From: Parasitella parasitica
Lineage: Eukaryota; Mucoromycota; Mucoromycetes; Mucorales; Mucoraceae
Direction: 5' to 3'
Assembly: GCA_025201805.1 (NCBI GenBank)
Contig: MU619246.1
Coordinates: 87,519 to 151,518, forward strand
DNA length: 64,000 bases
The notes below the pieces were generated by a model, which worked only from the letters and a program-made list of their open reading frames with translations, had not been told where the DNA came from and searched no databases. Shown here one piece after another: positions 22,194-33,037 of this stretch (the stretch's first letter is position 1; each line of letters opens with the position of its first letter). The translations under genes were made by a program, and so were the position numbers.

Positions 22194-24341
22194 TATGTTG
22201 TAAGAAAAATAAAAAATAAAAAGTTGTTGTCAAAGAGAAAAGAGAGAGAAAGAAATAGCCTTGCTGTAATTCTCAAGAGTTTTATATATAGAATCAATAT
22301 TGGGTTATAATCAGCGGAGAAAGCAGATTCTTTATGATACAAAAATATATTGCTTGGTATTGCGGAGAAGCTAGACATGGCTAAAAGGAAACAAAGCACA
22401 TGCTTTTCCAGGAACACACACATCGCACCATAAAGAGACAGAAAGGAAAGGGAATCGATAACGATCCACAGGACAAGTTGACCTTTATGCTAATCACAGC
22501 CTAGTTTATATGTTATATTTCAACAATGCACGCATTGTAATGAGGTCTATTGTTTGCTTTACAGTAGCCGGCGACTCTTTCTCTTCATATATATATCCGT
22601 GCTAATAGCTAATTTTAGTATAAATTATATGGATAAAGTATTGCCAGCCGAGCTTGGTGCCAGGGCACTTGGTGTAGTACATACGATTCTTTATTATAAA
22701 AGTTAGCAGAACACGAGTACAGAAATAGACATCCCCCGGGCGCACAAATCAAGTATCCAACAATTATGCTCATTTATTTGCATTGTTAAAAGCATACATT
22801 GGCACAATGGTGCGGCACATAATCATGCCAGCATACTCTACATTTGTAAATCATTTCTATTTCACGAATTGACCCTGTTAATTAATTATATTATGCTAGA
22901 TTCAGACATTCACAGAAAATTTACTTTAATTGAAGGTATGTAAATACTATTCTAGTGATTCTATTAGTTTTTCTATTATTTTTAGAATGTAATGCTATCA
23001 CCAAAACAAAGAAGCTAGTAGCGCTGTAAATCGCTCAAAATAGCCGTCGTTTCCCCTATTAATTATATTTCTCGAAGTTTTCTTTTATTCCTCAATGCAG
23101 CGTAAAACTTGAATTTAATGCATTTCCCTGGCTTATTACTCTTGTGATTAGTTTGCGTAATTAATGAACAATTTCGGACTAGATCCCGACCAAAGCCAGA
23201 TAGATATAACATTAATCGGCGGTACGCGTAGCATAATGAAATCTTCTGTTTAAGAATAAATTTGTGAGCTATTAAGGCTTTTAAAAGCACATTGCGTCTC
23301 GGATCTACTATATACTGCCATTCCAAGTATATTATCACTGAAACCTTCATTATCACTATGTGTTATAATTGTAATACGTATTTTCGAAACCATTCTGGTC
23401 AAAATCATTTAATGACAATATTGGACCAAATGGCTGATTGTATGTTACACGATACATAAATCTGCGGAAGTCGCTCGATTTACACAACAATAGAACTTTG
23501 TATATAGGACTATACAATCAATAAGCCAGAATTAGGTACAAAATTTCTATCGATGTAAGAAGAAATGATTACACTGATAAAAATTGCGCTAAAAAATACA
23601 TCAATATTCGTACAGCTCTATAATAGTTTGTTTTTTTGAGGCACAACGGTGTACAAACTCTACCTCGGTAAATATGAATTAAACTGAAATGTAAAAATAA
23701 TATCTGTCTATTAAGCTGCTTCAGGATTCAAATGATATTCACTATAGAATCTATTTTTTTTTTACGTACATACAAAATTCATTTATAATGTGTATAGGAA
23801 TTGAATAGATGCACATTTATTTCTTTTTCTTTTTTTTTTTTTCTTTACCAGATGCTGCTGGTTATCATATATTTTACATGGACGTCTCAACTTGATTGAA
23901 CACTTGAGTTAGATTTAAAGATGTTGTTGTTTAAAACAAACGTATTTGCATTGTGAAGCGCCTGTTTACACAAAGAATCAGTGCCCCTGGACAAAAATGG
24001 AAATTATTTCTTGACATTTTGATCCGACGCATCATTGTATTTCAAATCTTCAAGGTCAATCTTCCCATTATGATGTACAGGCTAAGGTATCCCATTCGAT
24101 ATGATTTTGACATGTTCCGTACAGGCACAATAACATTAGTTTCAATGTTTCCATCCAATTTTTCCAAAATTCAGGTAACTAACAACGTAATTTGCGTGGA
24201 TTCCTTTGCACTATGGAATAGCAAAACGACATGGTTATCAACAATTTTTTTAAAAAAAAGGGCCAGGTGACATGCAACAAAAATATGTTATTTATACATA
24301 TATTTTTAATATAATTTAATACACAAAAAAGCAGAGCAAAT
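22194..24341. other. Intergenic, about 2.1 kb, no convincing gene
   Basis: AT-rich. Frames at 23063-23356 (-) and 23953-24270 (+) are open for about 100 codons but lack start context, partner exons or recognisable motifs; the latter ends at a GTAACT donor-like site, so a decayed exon is possible. A T-rich tract with TTCTTTTTC lies at 23820-23845. The right edge is the rpl10 3' flank. Confidence 0.45.
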
Positions 24342-24992
24342 TTAAACCTTGGAAGCCTCGCTGAAGTACTTGGCAAGAGGACCTCTTTGAGGAACAAACT
24401 TGACATAACATCCATCGGGTCTGAGAGAACCAGCAGCGCGAGCTTCGACATATTCAGCACGAGTAAGAGGAGTGAAACCCCACTTCTTGGAGATGATGAT
24501 CTTTTGCTGACCAGGGAACTTATACTTGCAACGTCTCAAGGCTTCAATGACAACAGCCTTGTTAGAATCCTTGGTACGGACAGAGAAAATAATTTGACCA
24601 ATGTTGACACGAGCAACAAGGCCGTTGGGCTTGCCGAAAGCACCACGCATACCGGTTTGCAATCTATCGGCACCAGCACAAGACAACATTTTGTTGATAC
24701 GGGTGACATGGTAAGGATGGACACGGATACGCATGTGGAAAGAGTCCTTGCCGGAAGTCTTGGACATGTACTTGTTGGCACAGATACGACCAGCTTCAAG
24801 AGCTTCAGCAGACAATTGTTCATATTCGTTGGAAACCAAGTGGACGCAAAGAGGGAAGTCATCAACAGATGCCTTCTTTCGACCTAAATCGTAGATTCTG
24901 AGCTTGGCATCGGGGACACCACGACAGTATCTAGACTTGGGATAAGGCTTATTCTTACAGTATCTGTAACAGCGAGCAGGACGACGACCCAT
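24342..24992 (-). CDS. rpl10: 60S ribosomal protein L10 (uL16)
   Basis: Large-subunit protein close to the peptidyl transferase centre and the last to join with Nmd3 and Sqt1. One coding exon, 216 aa. Invariant features: [20 protein letters not shown] start, [71 protein letters not shown] and the ISKKWGFT segment. A TTTACAG 2 nt before the ATG indicates that the 5' UTR is spliced, so the true transcription start lies farther upstream (beyond 25000). Confidence 0.98.
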   Translation of the reverse strand: MGRRPARCYRYCKNKPYPKSRYCRGVPDAKLRIYDLGRKKASVDDFPLCVHLVSNEYEQLSAEALEAGRICANKYMSKTSGKDSFHMRIRVHPYHVTRINKMLSCAGADRLQTGMRGAFGKPNGLVARVNIGQIIFSVRTKDSNKAVVIEALRRCKYKFPGQQKIIISKKWGFTPLTRAEYVEARAAGSLRPDGCYVKFVPQRGPLAKYFSEASKV

Positions 24993-25813
24993 TTCTGTAA
25001 ATTTACGTACAAAGAGTGAGTGAAAAAAAGTTGTAGAAAAGACATGACGGAATACAGCAGTTGCATTCCTATTTATTCACTCTGCTCCCCCTCCTGTGGA
25101 CTACGACATCTAATTAGTAAGCAATTCAGTGGAAAACACAGGTCACCTTCCCAGAATGACTAAATGTAGTAAAGTTGACCGATATTGTGAATTGCTGAAT
25201 CAACTGAAACTAACCGCAGTTCCTGTTGCTGTGCAATTGCAGGTTATTTACTACAGTCTGGTCATTGTGGGCATTTAGGCATCCTGCTTTATTCCAACTG
25301 AACTGTATATGACCACTCCCATATCACATCACCGCTCAGCAACTCTCCATCCATCCATCTATTTATCCATTTATATTCTACATATATATCTCCATCTCTA
25401 GGGCTCCATCTATCTATCTATCCTCCTCTGTGTGTCTCGTCTGCGTGCGTATATCACAAATCAGCGCTGATGTCTTACCAAATAGTCAAAGTACAGATGA
25501 TAAAGAAAGAAATCCACGACATTTCGTTATTGTCACTGTGCTGTTGGGTTCGCTTCCCCTCCCCACCCCCAACCCATACTCTCTTCGCACCACCCAAAAA
25601 ACCACACCTTCTTCTATCTCATCCCCCCCCCATTTTCAGCAATGCTATATCGTCATCGTCATACTGTCTAAAAATGCGGTGCAAAAAATTTATTTTTCAT
25701 CCTTTTTGGGTCTAACCTGCGTGCGAACGGTCAATTTCAAACCTTGCTTAGCTAAATGTCTGGACAGTAGGCTTGTCTCTATGCGATTATATATGGTTAG
25801 CTTTTTTTTTTTT
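24993..25813. other. Intergenic: rpl10 leader and promoter, velvet gene 3' flank
   Basis: Contains the presumed leader intron and promoter of rpl10. A CCATCTATCTATCTATCC-like tetranucleotide tract lies near 25345-25422 and a C-rich patch near 25560-25635. The + frames at 25430-25930 are low complexity and overlap the last velvet exon on the other strand; not called. Confidence 0.5.
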
Positions 25814-26716
25814 TCATATGCCAATGTCTGTATTACCTTTCATTCCTGGATACAACTTTGCCGAATACACAGTAAATGGATCCGAGAAAATTTCTTGGAT
25901 TATCTTGTTCCTACAAGGACATGTCTATGAGCACTTGTCGCGCCTTGGCGTTAACCGCCCTCAACTAACCTTGCTAAATGCAACAAGCTGAATTGCAATC
26001 GGTACTGGCCCGTCATTCGTATACTCAGATCAGGAAATGCAAAATAATATGCTTTGTCATTGTTTAGATCTTTCAGTAATGAAGGTGAGCTCACAAGTGA
26101 GCCAAGTAAGAATCGAAGAGAGGTTGGTGTAGTCCCTTCGATGATGTCGTATTTTTTTGTCATATCAGTAGACCATAGCGAAGCATGTATGATATAAAAA
26201 GGGCATTCAATTAGGCTACAAGATTCCACAAAAGTCAGTATAAATATGTACAGTTATCTATGACAGCACCTACTCTTGCATGGATTTGTAAGTATCATCT
26301 ACTACTGCAAGTCGGACAATAGGTGCAGGATCAATTGGTCGTCTGTCTTTTTCGCCATAGCCTGACATGCGACACTGCTGAGGCTGTTCAACAATATCCA
26401 GTCTATATGTACTACGATGCAAAAATCAATAACTCTCTACTTTTATATCTCAAGTCATGTTTCTTTACGTCTTATCCTCAATTGAGGTTTACTTTCTATC
26501 AGGTTTAGAATGGCCGTGATCCGACATCATTTTCTTCAAATTTTCATTGTTCATATTGAATAATTCGCTTTGGTGATTTTTAAAAGAGAGCTTTGCCGAT
26601 AGATCGGTATGGGGTTCCAAAAATGTAACTGCAGGTTGTTGAGTTTGTGTGTCTGCAGTGAGCGGCTCGTCGTAGCTGATCAAGTTGGTAAATAGATCAT
26701 CCCCTTCAGGTGTCAT
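25814..26716 (-). CDS. Velvet-domain transcriptional regulator
   Basis: Fungus-specific NF-kappa-B-like DNA-binding fold that controls development and secondary metabolism. Exons on the minus strand: 26716-26493, 26402-26274, 26215-25970, 25910-25814; 231 aa. Diagnostic blocks: VEQPQQCRMSGYGEKDRRPI (family pattern QqP..aRmcGfGekDRRpi), DPAPIVRL, ECPFYIIHASLWS, FLLGSLVSSPSLLKDLNN, YYFAFPDLSIRMTGQYRLQF and SDPFTVYSAKLYPGM at the end. It is compact, with only a 75-residue acidic/polar lead and no long tail, so it resembles VosA/VelC- or VelB-like small members more than VeA. An in-frame ATG 69 nt upstream would add a hydrophobic leader, which is unlikely for a nuclear factor; the inner ATG was chosen. 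Confidence 0.9.
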
Positions 26717-27109
26717 TGTCCAACAAAAAGAAAAAAACAAAGCAAAGGCGAATGTATTGAGAAAAAGCAAAAGCAGTGGAACCATAAAAAAATAAAAAAA
26801 AAAAACCTCATTTATATAAAGTAGTTAGAATTGCATTCGTTTAAAACTAAGACGAATAACACAGGAAATCGCAGATCTACAAGTGATTCAATGATTCGAA
26901 AAATGAAATCACTTTCCAAAATAAGGGCGCATCATGTATAAACCAGGCTAACTCCGCGTACTCGTTTTGCTTGGAGTATAGTATATGGCTGAAAATAAAG
27001 AAATCGTTTGAATTGCAACTATCATTCAAATTGCTAGAAGGAACCTGTCAATATGTCGGCTTTTTTATTTATTTATCCCGGAAACAGAAAGCATCTAACT
27101 AAAATTGAA
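26717..27109. other. Divergent spacer between velvet gene and CYSTM pseudogene
   Basis: Promoter-sized, AT-rich. Contains an A-rich tract near 26787-26805 and TATATAAA-like sequence near 26812. An ATG at 27053 is in frame with the CYSTM-like start at 27110, adding 19 residues without family character. Confidence 0.45.
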
Positions 27110-27543
27110 ATGGATTATAAAAATCAACAGCAACAAGGTGGGTACTACCAAGAAGCCAAGACCCTCCTCCTCCTCCGCCCCAGAATGTCTATTATTATCA
27201 ACAGCAACAAAATCAAGGTAGTTGGAATTATCTGATTCGATTGTGACACTATGTATGGATCGTGCACTCCTTAAAACATGTATACGTAATTAATAAATTA
27301 TTATCAGCCTCAATAACCAATGTACAGCAATCAACCACCACAACAGCCAACAGCAGCAACAGCAGCAACAGCAGCAACAACAGCAACAACAGCAGAATTC
27401 CAGACGTTGCATGGGCACCTGTTTGACATGGTAAGGTGTATTGCTGACTGGTTGTGTGTAGTCTGTATTGATGTGATTGATATAGCAACTCTGGTGTGCT
27501 TTGCTGCTGCTTGGCACAAGAGTGCTGCTCTATGCTTGTTTAA
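27110..27543 (+). pseudogene. CYSTM-type cysteine-rich tail-anchored protein, disrupted
   Basis: Remnant of a small stress-associated CYSTM protein (Gln/Pro/Tyr-rich cytosolic part plus a Cys-rich membrane tail). MDYKNQQQQGGYYQE opens at 27110, but the expected QDPPPPPPQNVYYY continues in another frame (about 27158-27217), a one-base loss. After the probable intron (27218-27307) the frame reads PQ, then TAA, then PMYSNQPPQQP (27308-27346), and the poly-Gln run is in yet another frame. The last part, RRCMGTCLTC, joins correctly over an intron (27431-27485) to NSGVLCCCLAQECCSMLV*, a textbook CYSTM tail. So intron borders and both ends survive while the middle has two frame changes and one nonsense codon. 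Recent loss of function or sequence errors are both possible. Confidence 0.65.
27351..27395 (+). repeat. CAG/CAA triplet repeat (poly-Gln) in the CYSTM pseudogene
   Basis: Fifteen CAG/CAA codons in the frame that leads into the Cys-rich tail. On the minus strand the same tract produces spurious poly-Leu and poly-Cys frames. Confidence 0.9.
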
Positions 27544-29179
27544 TGACATTGTCACACTGCTGCATGCAAGGAAATGTCCAGCCTTTCAAAAAATAAAACG
27601 ATGCCATCATACTATGATGGTATGATTTTTTTTTCCCGATGCTTTTGTTCAAGTGTTACTTAATTATGGACATTTAATGATAAAATGTAAAGTTGCACAA
27701 TAACTATAATAATCTCCAGTATGTCATCTTCGTTGTCGGCAATCTATTTCCTCGTTTATGACATCGCAAAATATACATTGCATGCCCTGAAAAATTAAGG
27801 AGGTTGCCCGTCATATCACCATCTTTGCACCACGCCCCTCCCCCCTCTTTGAGTTTTACTTTATGCAGTATGAAACAGCGTTCAAAAATACACTAAATAT
27901 TGAGATTCAAAAATAACGTTCTTTTGTTTTTGTAACTGCAGGCACTTAGATAACTCTAATAGTCGAACACATTAGACTTCTTGGACATACAGCTAAATAA
28001 CCTGCAAATAATGATTGTCAGCAAAAAATGCATACATGAACAAGGGCTTTGATGATGCATGGGTATAAAGTTTTCTAATTGAAAATGCAAACAAGATGAC
28101 TCTCTATGTATAATTCGTGGGCTTTTTGGCCAATTCAAGTGTTCAGAATCACTCTAAATGGTTCCCCAGACCCTTTCAGTAACTACTTATGCGTTTGCAT
28201 CGAAAAGAATTGTCAATATCAAATTGGTCGATTTTCTGCATGTTCATAAGCGCTTGTAGTGTTATTAGTCGGAAATGATCCATGTTTCATACTAAATTAC
28301 CATTTTGGATATTTGTTGATGCAAAACAAATTTTCGCGTTTTTTTACATTTGTAGATTACTCTATTTTGGAACTTTGAAACAGCTTGAAAATCTCACATG
28401 AGATGTACAATTATCGATAAAACAGCTTAAACCTTAATGACTATTATCCAGTTTTGTTATCTGGACAGTTGATCGATTGGCAAGAAAACGTGTCGGCTTC
28501 TGAATGCTGTTTGCACCAGCAGCATGCGGCAGCTGCAGCTGTTCAACGCACGATAATAGTTAAAAAAAAAAAAAGGCTCTTACAAAAGATTAGCAGATGA
28601 AAACTTTTCATATTGAAGTGCCTCCAAAAACAAACTTTATATTATTTAAGTTACATGTAAGGTCCTCCTCTCCTTCATCAGCGCTTAATGAAAATGCTAT
28701 GACCCATTTAAAACATCTGACCTGTCAAGCCTTATATTAAAGTCTTTGCCCAATCACAATGATATACCCGACGCAAAACACATGAAAGATTGTTTTATGC
28801 AAGTTCTTGTATTTCAATGATTACTTGAACCCTTGGATGCAATAAAAACAAGAAAGCATTTGTTACTCCATCATAACTTGCTGCGCAATCCTTTCAAAAG
28901 TCCCTTGGTTACCCTTAACAAGATGATACTGAGTTTTAGAGCTGATTGCGTAGCCTCAGATGTGTAATTGGATAGTATTTCTTTCTTTACTGTTGTTGCT
29001 AATGTTAAGCGCAAACTATTTCGAATAAAAAAGATAGAATTACTCTTGGCGGGAACGAAAAATAAACAGAGTTACAGATGCCAATAGTATATTTAAGTGA
29101 GGCAGCAAAATATAAGAACAAAAATATTACATTATATGTACAACAATGGGATTTTCTTTTCGAGAAACAAAAACACTAG
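27544..29179. other. Intergenic, about 1.6 kb, nothing recognised
   Basis: AT-rich spacer between the CYSTM remnant and the 3' end of the WD40 gene. A pure A run lies at 28562-28574, preceded by GCAGCATGCGGCAGCTGCAGC near 28520. No open frame with protein character. Confidence 0.5.
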
Positions 29180-30535
29180 CTAGAGCAGAGCTCCATAAGC
29201 AAATCTTCTGCGAGAACCAGTATCTATATTGAAATCTAAAATGGCATTTTCAAGGCCTGCATTCATGTTAACATTACATGCGTTATTGTTGATAGAAATC
29301 ACTTACCAACAAACATCTTCTGGCTATCATTTGAAAATGTCAAACCAGTAATTGGAGTATCATGACCAACAGGGCCAACTCTCAATGTTTGTTGACCATC
29401 GAATGTACGAGCATCAACAATATGTATATGGGATACATGTTCAGTGAATGCCAATAGATCAACAGCGCCAGTTTGAGTAAATTTAACACATCTTGCAGCA
29501 CCTTTCGTGATGGAAGGGTGAAGTCCTGCAAATCTTGCTAATGGATTACGGCTTCTAATATCCCAAACATGAACAGAGCCATCTTGACTTGATACAGCAA
29601 ATTTTTCAGAAGAGTGATTCCACGCAACGGAGAAATTAGCGTCTCGAGAAACGGCCATGGTCGTCGCTAATTCATAATGTCCAGAGCTTGTGATGTTGAA
29701 TAACTGGACACGATTGTCGTCACCTACTGTAATCATTTTTTTTCCATCTGGGCTGACAGAAGTGTGATTGACAGCAGTTCTGAAATCAAGCGTATCGATC
29801 AACTCTAAATCTGGTACAGTGAATACTCGAATAGAGGCATCGTTGTTGGAGACAAGTAATCTGATTTCGCCATTCAAGTATGAAAAGCTTAATCCATTGT
29901 TAATTGTGCAACCGGGAGAAGTTGTGATGCTCCTATTCACTGTTACTACCGTACTGCGTGTATATAAACCCATGAATACTTACACTTGATAATCACTGCT
30001 TGTGTCCTTTAATGTCAAATCTCCTCGTTGTCCACCTGCTGCCCAATACCCATATCTTCACATGCATAAAAACCCATCAGTGATCGGGTCAAAATTACTC
30101 GATAAGATAAAACACTCACCCTGAAGCCATGCAAGTTGGTGGATACCCAATGTCCTTTAGCAAATAGCTCTTTTGTCCAGTTTTATAGTTGTACTACAGC
30201 GCAAACAAAGAAAATGTGTTGGTGTAACTCTTTCAAAACTATCAAAAAAAAAAAAAAAAAAAAAAACAAATGATATGGCCATACTCTAAAAATATCCTGC
30301 CCAGTTGGGATGATTAATTGGTTTTTGTGGTGGTCATCATCTGTCAATAGCAAGTCTCTCAATTGCCTGGATGAAAATCTGGTAAGATGATCTGCAGCTT
30401 ATTTGTTTATTTATTTGCTGTCTCTTACCAATGGTGGATTGTCACTTTCTGATCATGCACTGTAGGCTTGGGTTGAACGTACATGTTTGTATCGCTATCA
30501 AGACCGTCACTCTGCTGCTGTAATTGCATTGTCAT
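29180..30535 (-). CDS. WD40-repeat protein of the DUF2415 family
   Basis: Beta-propeller protein resembling S. pombe SPBC2A9.03-type uncharacterised WD40 proteins. Exons on the minus strand: 30535-30429, 30366-30285, 30193-30120, 30055-29984, 29953-29307, 29256-29180; 352 aa. Early exons give VTIHHWQLRDLLL, the N-terminal family mark, and SGYGYWAAGGQRGDLTL; the large exon has propeller blades with SSQDGSVHVWDIRSRNPLAR and the DUF2415 region (LLAFTEHVSHIHIVDARTF, GLTFSNDSQKMFVG). The last exon ends in a basic RRRFAYGALL* tail typical of the family. Molecular role is unknown; localisation may be nuclear or cytosolic. A 41-base A run (T run on the coding strand) lies 63 bp upstream of the ATG. 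Confidence 0.88.
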
Positions 30536-30596
30536 CCTTTCTTACCTTGATACGCAAGATGTATCAATAATCGTCATCGTGTGTATAATGTCTGTC

Positions 30597-30640
<44 letters not shown>

Positions 30641-31341
30641 ATGCGTTGCATAATAAGGGTTTCACTTTAGAGGGAGCGAGACAGTTCTAGCTACTTTCTG
30701 ATTCACCGCATAAAGAAAAAGTGACGCAATTCTAGTTTTCCATTATAATTGTTCGAGTTGTAAAGGTGATCTTTTGCAAACATCAGAAGTCGATATACGT
30801 AATGTAACAACCAGATTATATCGCTGCAAAAAAACCAAATAATATTCAATCTCAAGTAAATGAAAGCAAAATTCGACATGTTAAACGAAAAAGTCATCAG
30901 ACACCAAGAGGATTAGTGCCTCATGGATGAAGGCGCTTGGATAGTTTGACATCCGAGATGCTGGGAATGGCTCTCCAGACTCGTACCCTGATTCATCATT
31001 GAAACCCATCAGGAAATGTCTTTTCCTTGATATTTTCAGCATGCATTATAGTTTATTCAAAGTGGGGGGGGGGGTTTTTAGCATATGTGTATAATTGTAT
31101 TTTTTTTCTTGGTATTTCTGGTTAATTACTTTGTTTACTGTACAGAAAGTTCCACCGTAACCTTGAATTGACACTTTACGCAGACACAGACATTTTTAAA
31201 ATACAAATGTGATATTCTTAATAATGATGAAATCGGCCTTGTATAGACACTACATAAATATACAATTATCCATCGAACAAAGCCCTTGATAAGCTCTTGG
31301 TTACTCACACCACATCACCGCCTTGACATTGCTGCTCTTGA
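30536..31341. other. Divergent promoter region between the WD40 gene and cdt2
   Basis: 806 bp with the 41-base poly(A) tract at 30598-30638 and a run of ten G at about 31063-31073. Homopolymeric dA:dT tracts commonly keep fungal promoters nucleosome-poor. No coding signal. Confidence 0.5.
30598..30638. repeat. 41-base poly(A) tract
   Basis: Uninterrupted A run on the plus strand, 63 bp upstream of the WD40 start codon (minus strand). Confidence 0.95.
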
Positions 31342-32896
31342 ATGAAACAAGTCGCGAGTAAAAAAAACTCGGGTTTTGGGACGCGATCTCAGCCTTTCTT
31401 CGTTATTTCCAAAAATTTAAGCATGTTGTCTTCATTTCCTTCAGGTGCTAAAAGAAAACATGAAATAAAAGAGGTCGATTGCAATGGAAAAGTGGCCATA
31501 AGTACGTACAAAGCACTGAAATTGCGTTCTGTGCAGCATCCTCGCACATTTGGTAGAGATTCATTAGGTTTGTGCCATTTCAGATGTTCATGGTTAGCAA
31601 CACTAATTAGTAAACAGTACCTGCAAGGTCTATTTTACCCAGATTCAAAAGCCCAAATAGCATGGTATATCAGTTTGTATTTCCTGACAGTGAATTATGC
31701 ACACCTTTTACCGTGGACTATTGCCATAATATGCATGAGGGTCATATGCTGGCTGTAGGCGATGAAGATGGACGGATCACTCTCTTACGCACTGACAAAA
31801 ACAACAATGCCGATAATGCAGATTACCACCACTCTTTTTACTGCCATAAGCATTCCATTGTCGATGTAAAATGGAGCCAAGATGACACCATGTTGTTGAC
31901 AGCAGCGACGGATCGGTTAGTAAGATTATGGGATACAGAGGTGCAAACATCTTTAGCAGAATTTCCGGGACATGAAGATGCTGTGAAAACAGTGAATTGG
32001 CACCCTAACAACGAACGTAAGTCTTGACAGATCTTTTTATATAATAGCAATATAATAAATTGCGTATTAGATCTGATTGTCACTGGCTCGAAAGACGGTT
32101 CGTTTAGAATTTGGGATACTAGGTATAACCAACGGGCTACAACAAATTCTAGTAAGTATAATTGGCACATGTGTATAGGACAAAGGATTGACACTGTCAA
32201 TAGCCGATTCGTCTACCATACCTGTATATAATCCAATCAAAGTTGCCCCTGATGCGCATAACACATCTGTACCTCGAGGCGGAAGGAAAACAGGGCCCCA
32301 ACCGCAGCGTATTCGGTCGGTTACTTGTGCCATGTTTCTCAAAAACGACGAAAATAAGATTGTGTCGAGTGGAAGCACAGATGGGACAATCAAACTGTGG
32401 GACATTCGACAAGGAAGAGGACCATCAATGATAGCATCGACGACATTTGCAACAGAAGCTGGGATTACCAAAGGGATTTCGGATATGAAAATTGACAGTT
32501 CAGGGCAACGATTATTTAGCAGCTGTTCGGATAACAGTGTCTATATGCATTATTTGGCAGATCTATCGAAACCTGCACTTAGGTTTTCCGATCCTGATTA
32601 TAAAATCAACAGCTTCGATATTCGGATTTCCCTTTCTCCAGACGATCGCTTTTTATTATCAGGCTCCTCTGATATGAATATTTTTGCTTGGGAGGTGGAT
32701 CACCCTAACGCAAAAGCCCAAAAGTTTGAAGGGCACACAAACAAGGTAACAGGTGTATCTTGGAATAAAACATCCGTATTCCAGGTAAGTCATCTAATCG
32801 CTTATCATCAATCGAATGTTTGTATCAATATATTCCATTTAGTTTGCTAGTTGTTCTGAGGATTTCAATACTAGAATTTGGAGCTTCGAATACTGA
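31342..32896 (+). CDS. cdt2: Cdt2/DTL, WD40 substrate receptor of CRL4 ubiquitin ligase
   Basis: Recruits PCNA-bound substrates such as Cdt1 and (in yeasts) Spd1 to the Cul4-Ddb1 ligase during S phase and after damage. Exons 31342-31567, 31618-32016, 32071-32151, 32186-32784, 32843-32896; 452 aa. Cdt2 features: HKHSIVDVKWSQDDTMLLTA blade, RLVRLWDTEVQT, FPGHEDAVKTVNWHP, TGSKDGSFRIWDTR, then a long insert (VPRGGRKTGPQPQRIRSVT) as in DTL, SGSTDGTIKLWDIR, the GISDMKIDSSGQRLFSSCSD strand, LSPDDRFLLSGSSDMNIFAW and a final CSEDFNTRIWSFEY*. It ends with the propeller and lacks the long C-terminal tail of animal DTL, so no PIP-box tail is present. The first intron (50 nt) was placed to give DSLVPARSILPRF. 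Confidence 0.88.
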
Positions 32897-33037
32897 AAGG
32901 ACGTCTGTGCGTTGCATGTATATATGTATATGTTAATACATTTATTACTTTTTATTATACCCCATCTTCAATAAATTAATGAACAAAGCTTTCTTTTTAT
33001 ATATTCGTCAGTGAAAATTGTACATGTAGACAAATTT

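Noticed and set aside
27249-27517. Minus-strand frames with long poly-Leu and poly-Cys runs
   Set aside because: They are antisense readings of the CAG/CAA repeat of the CYSTM remnant.
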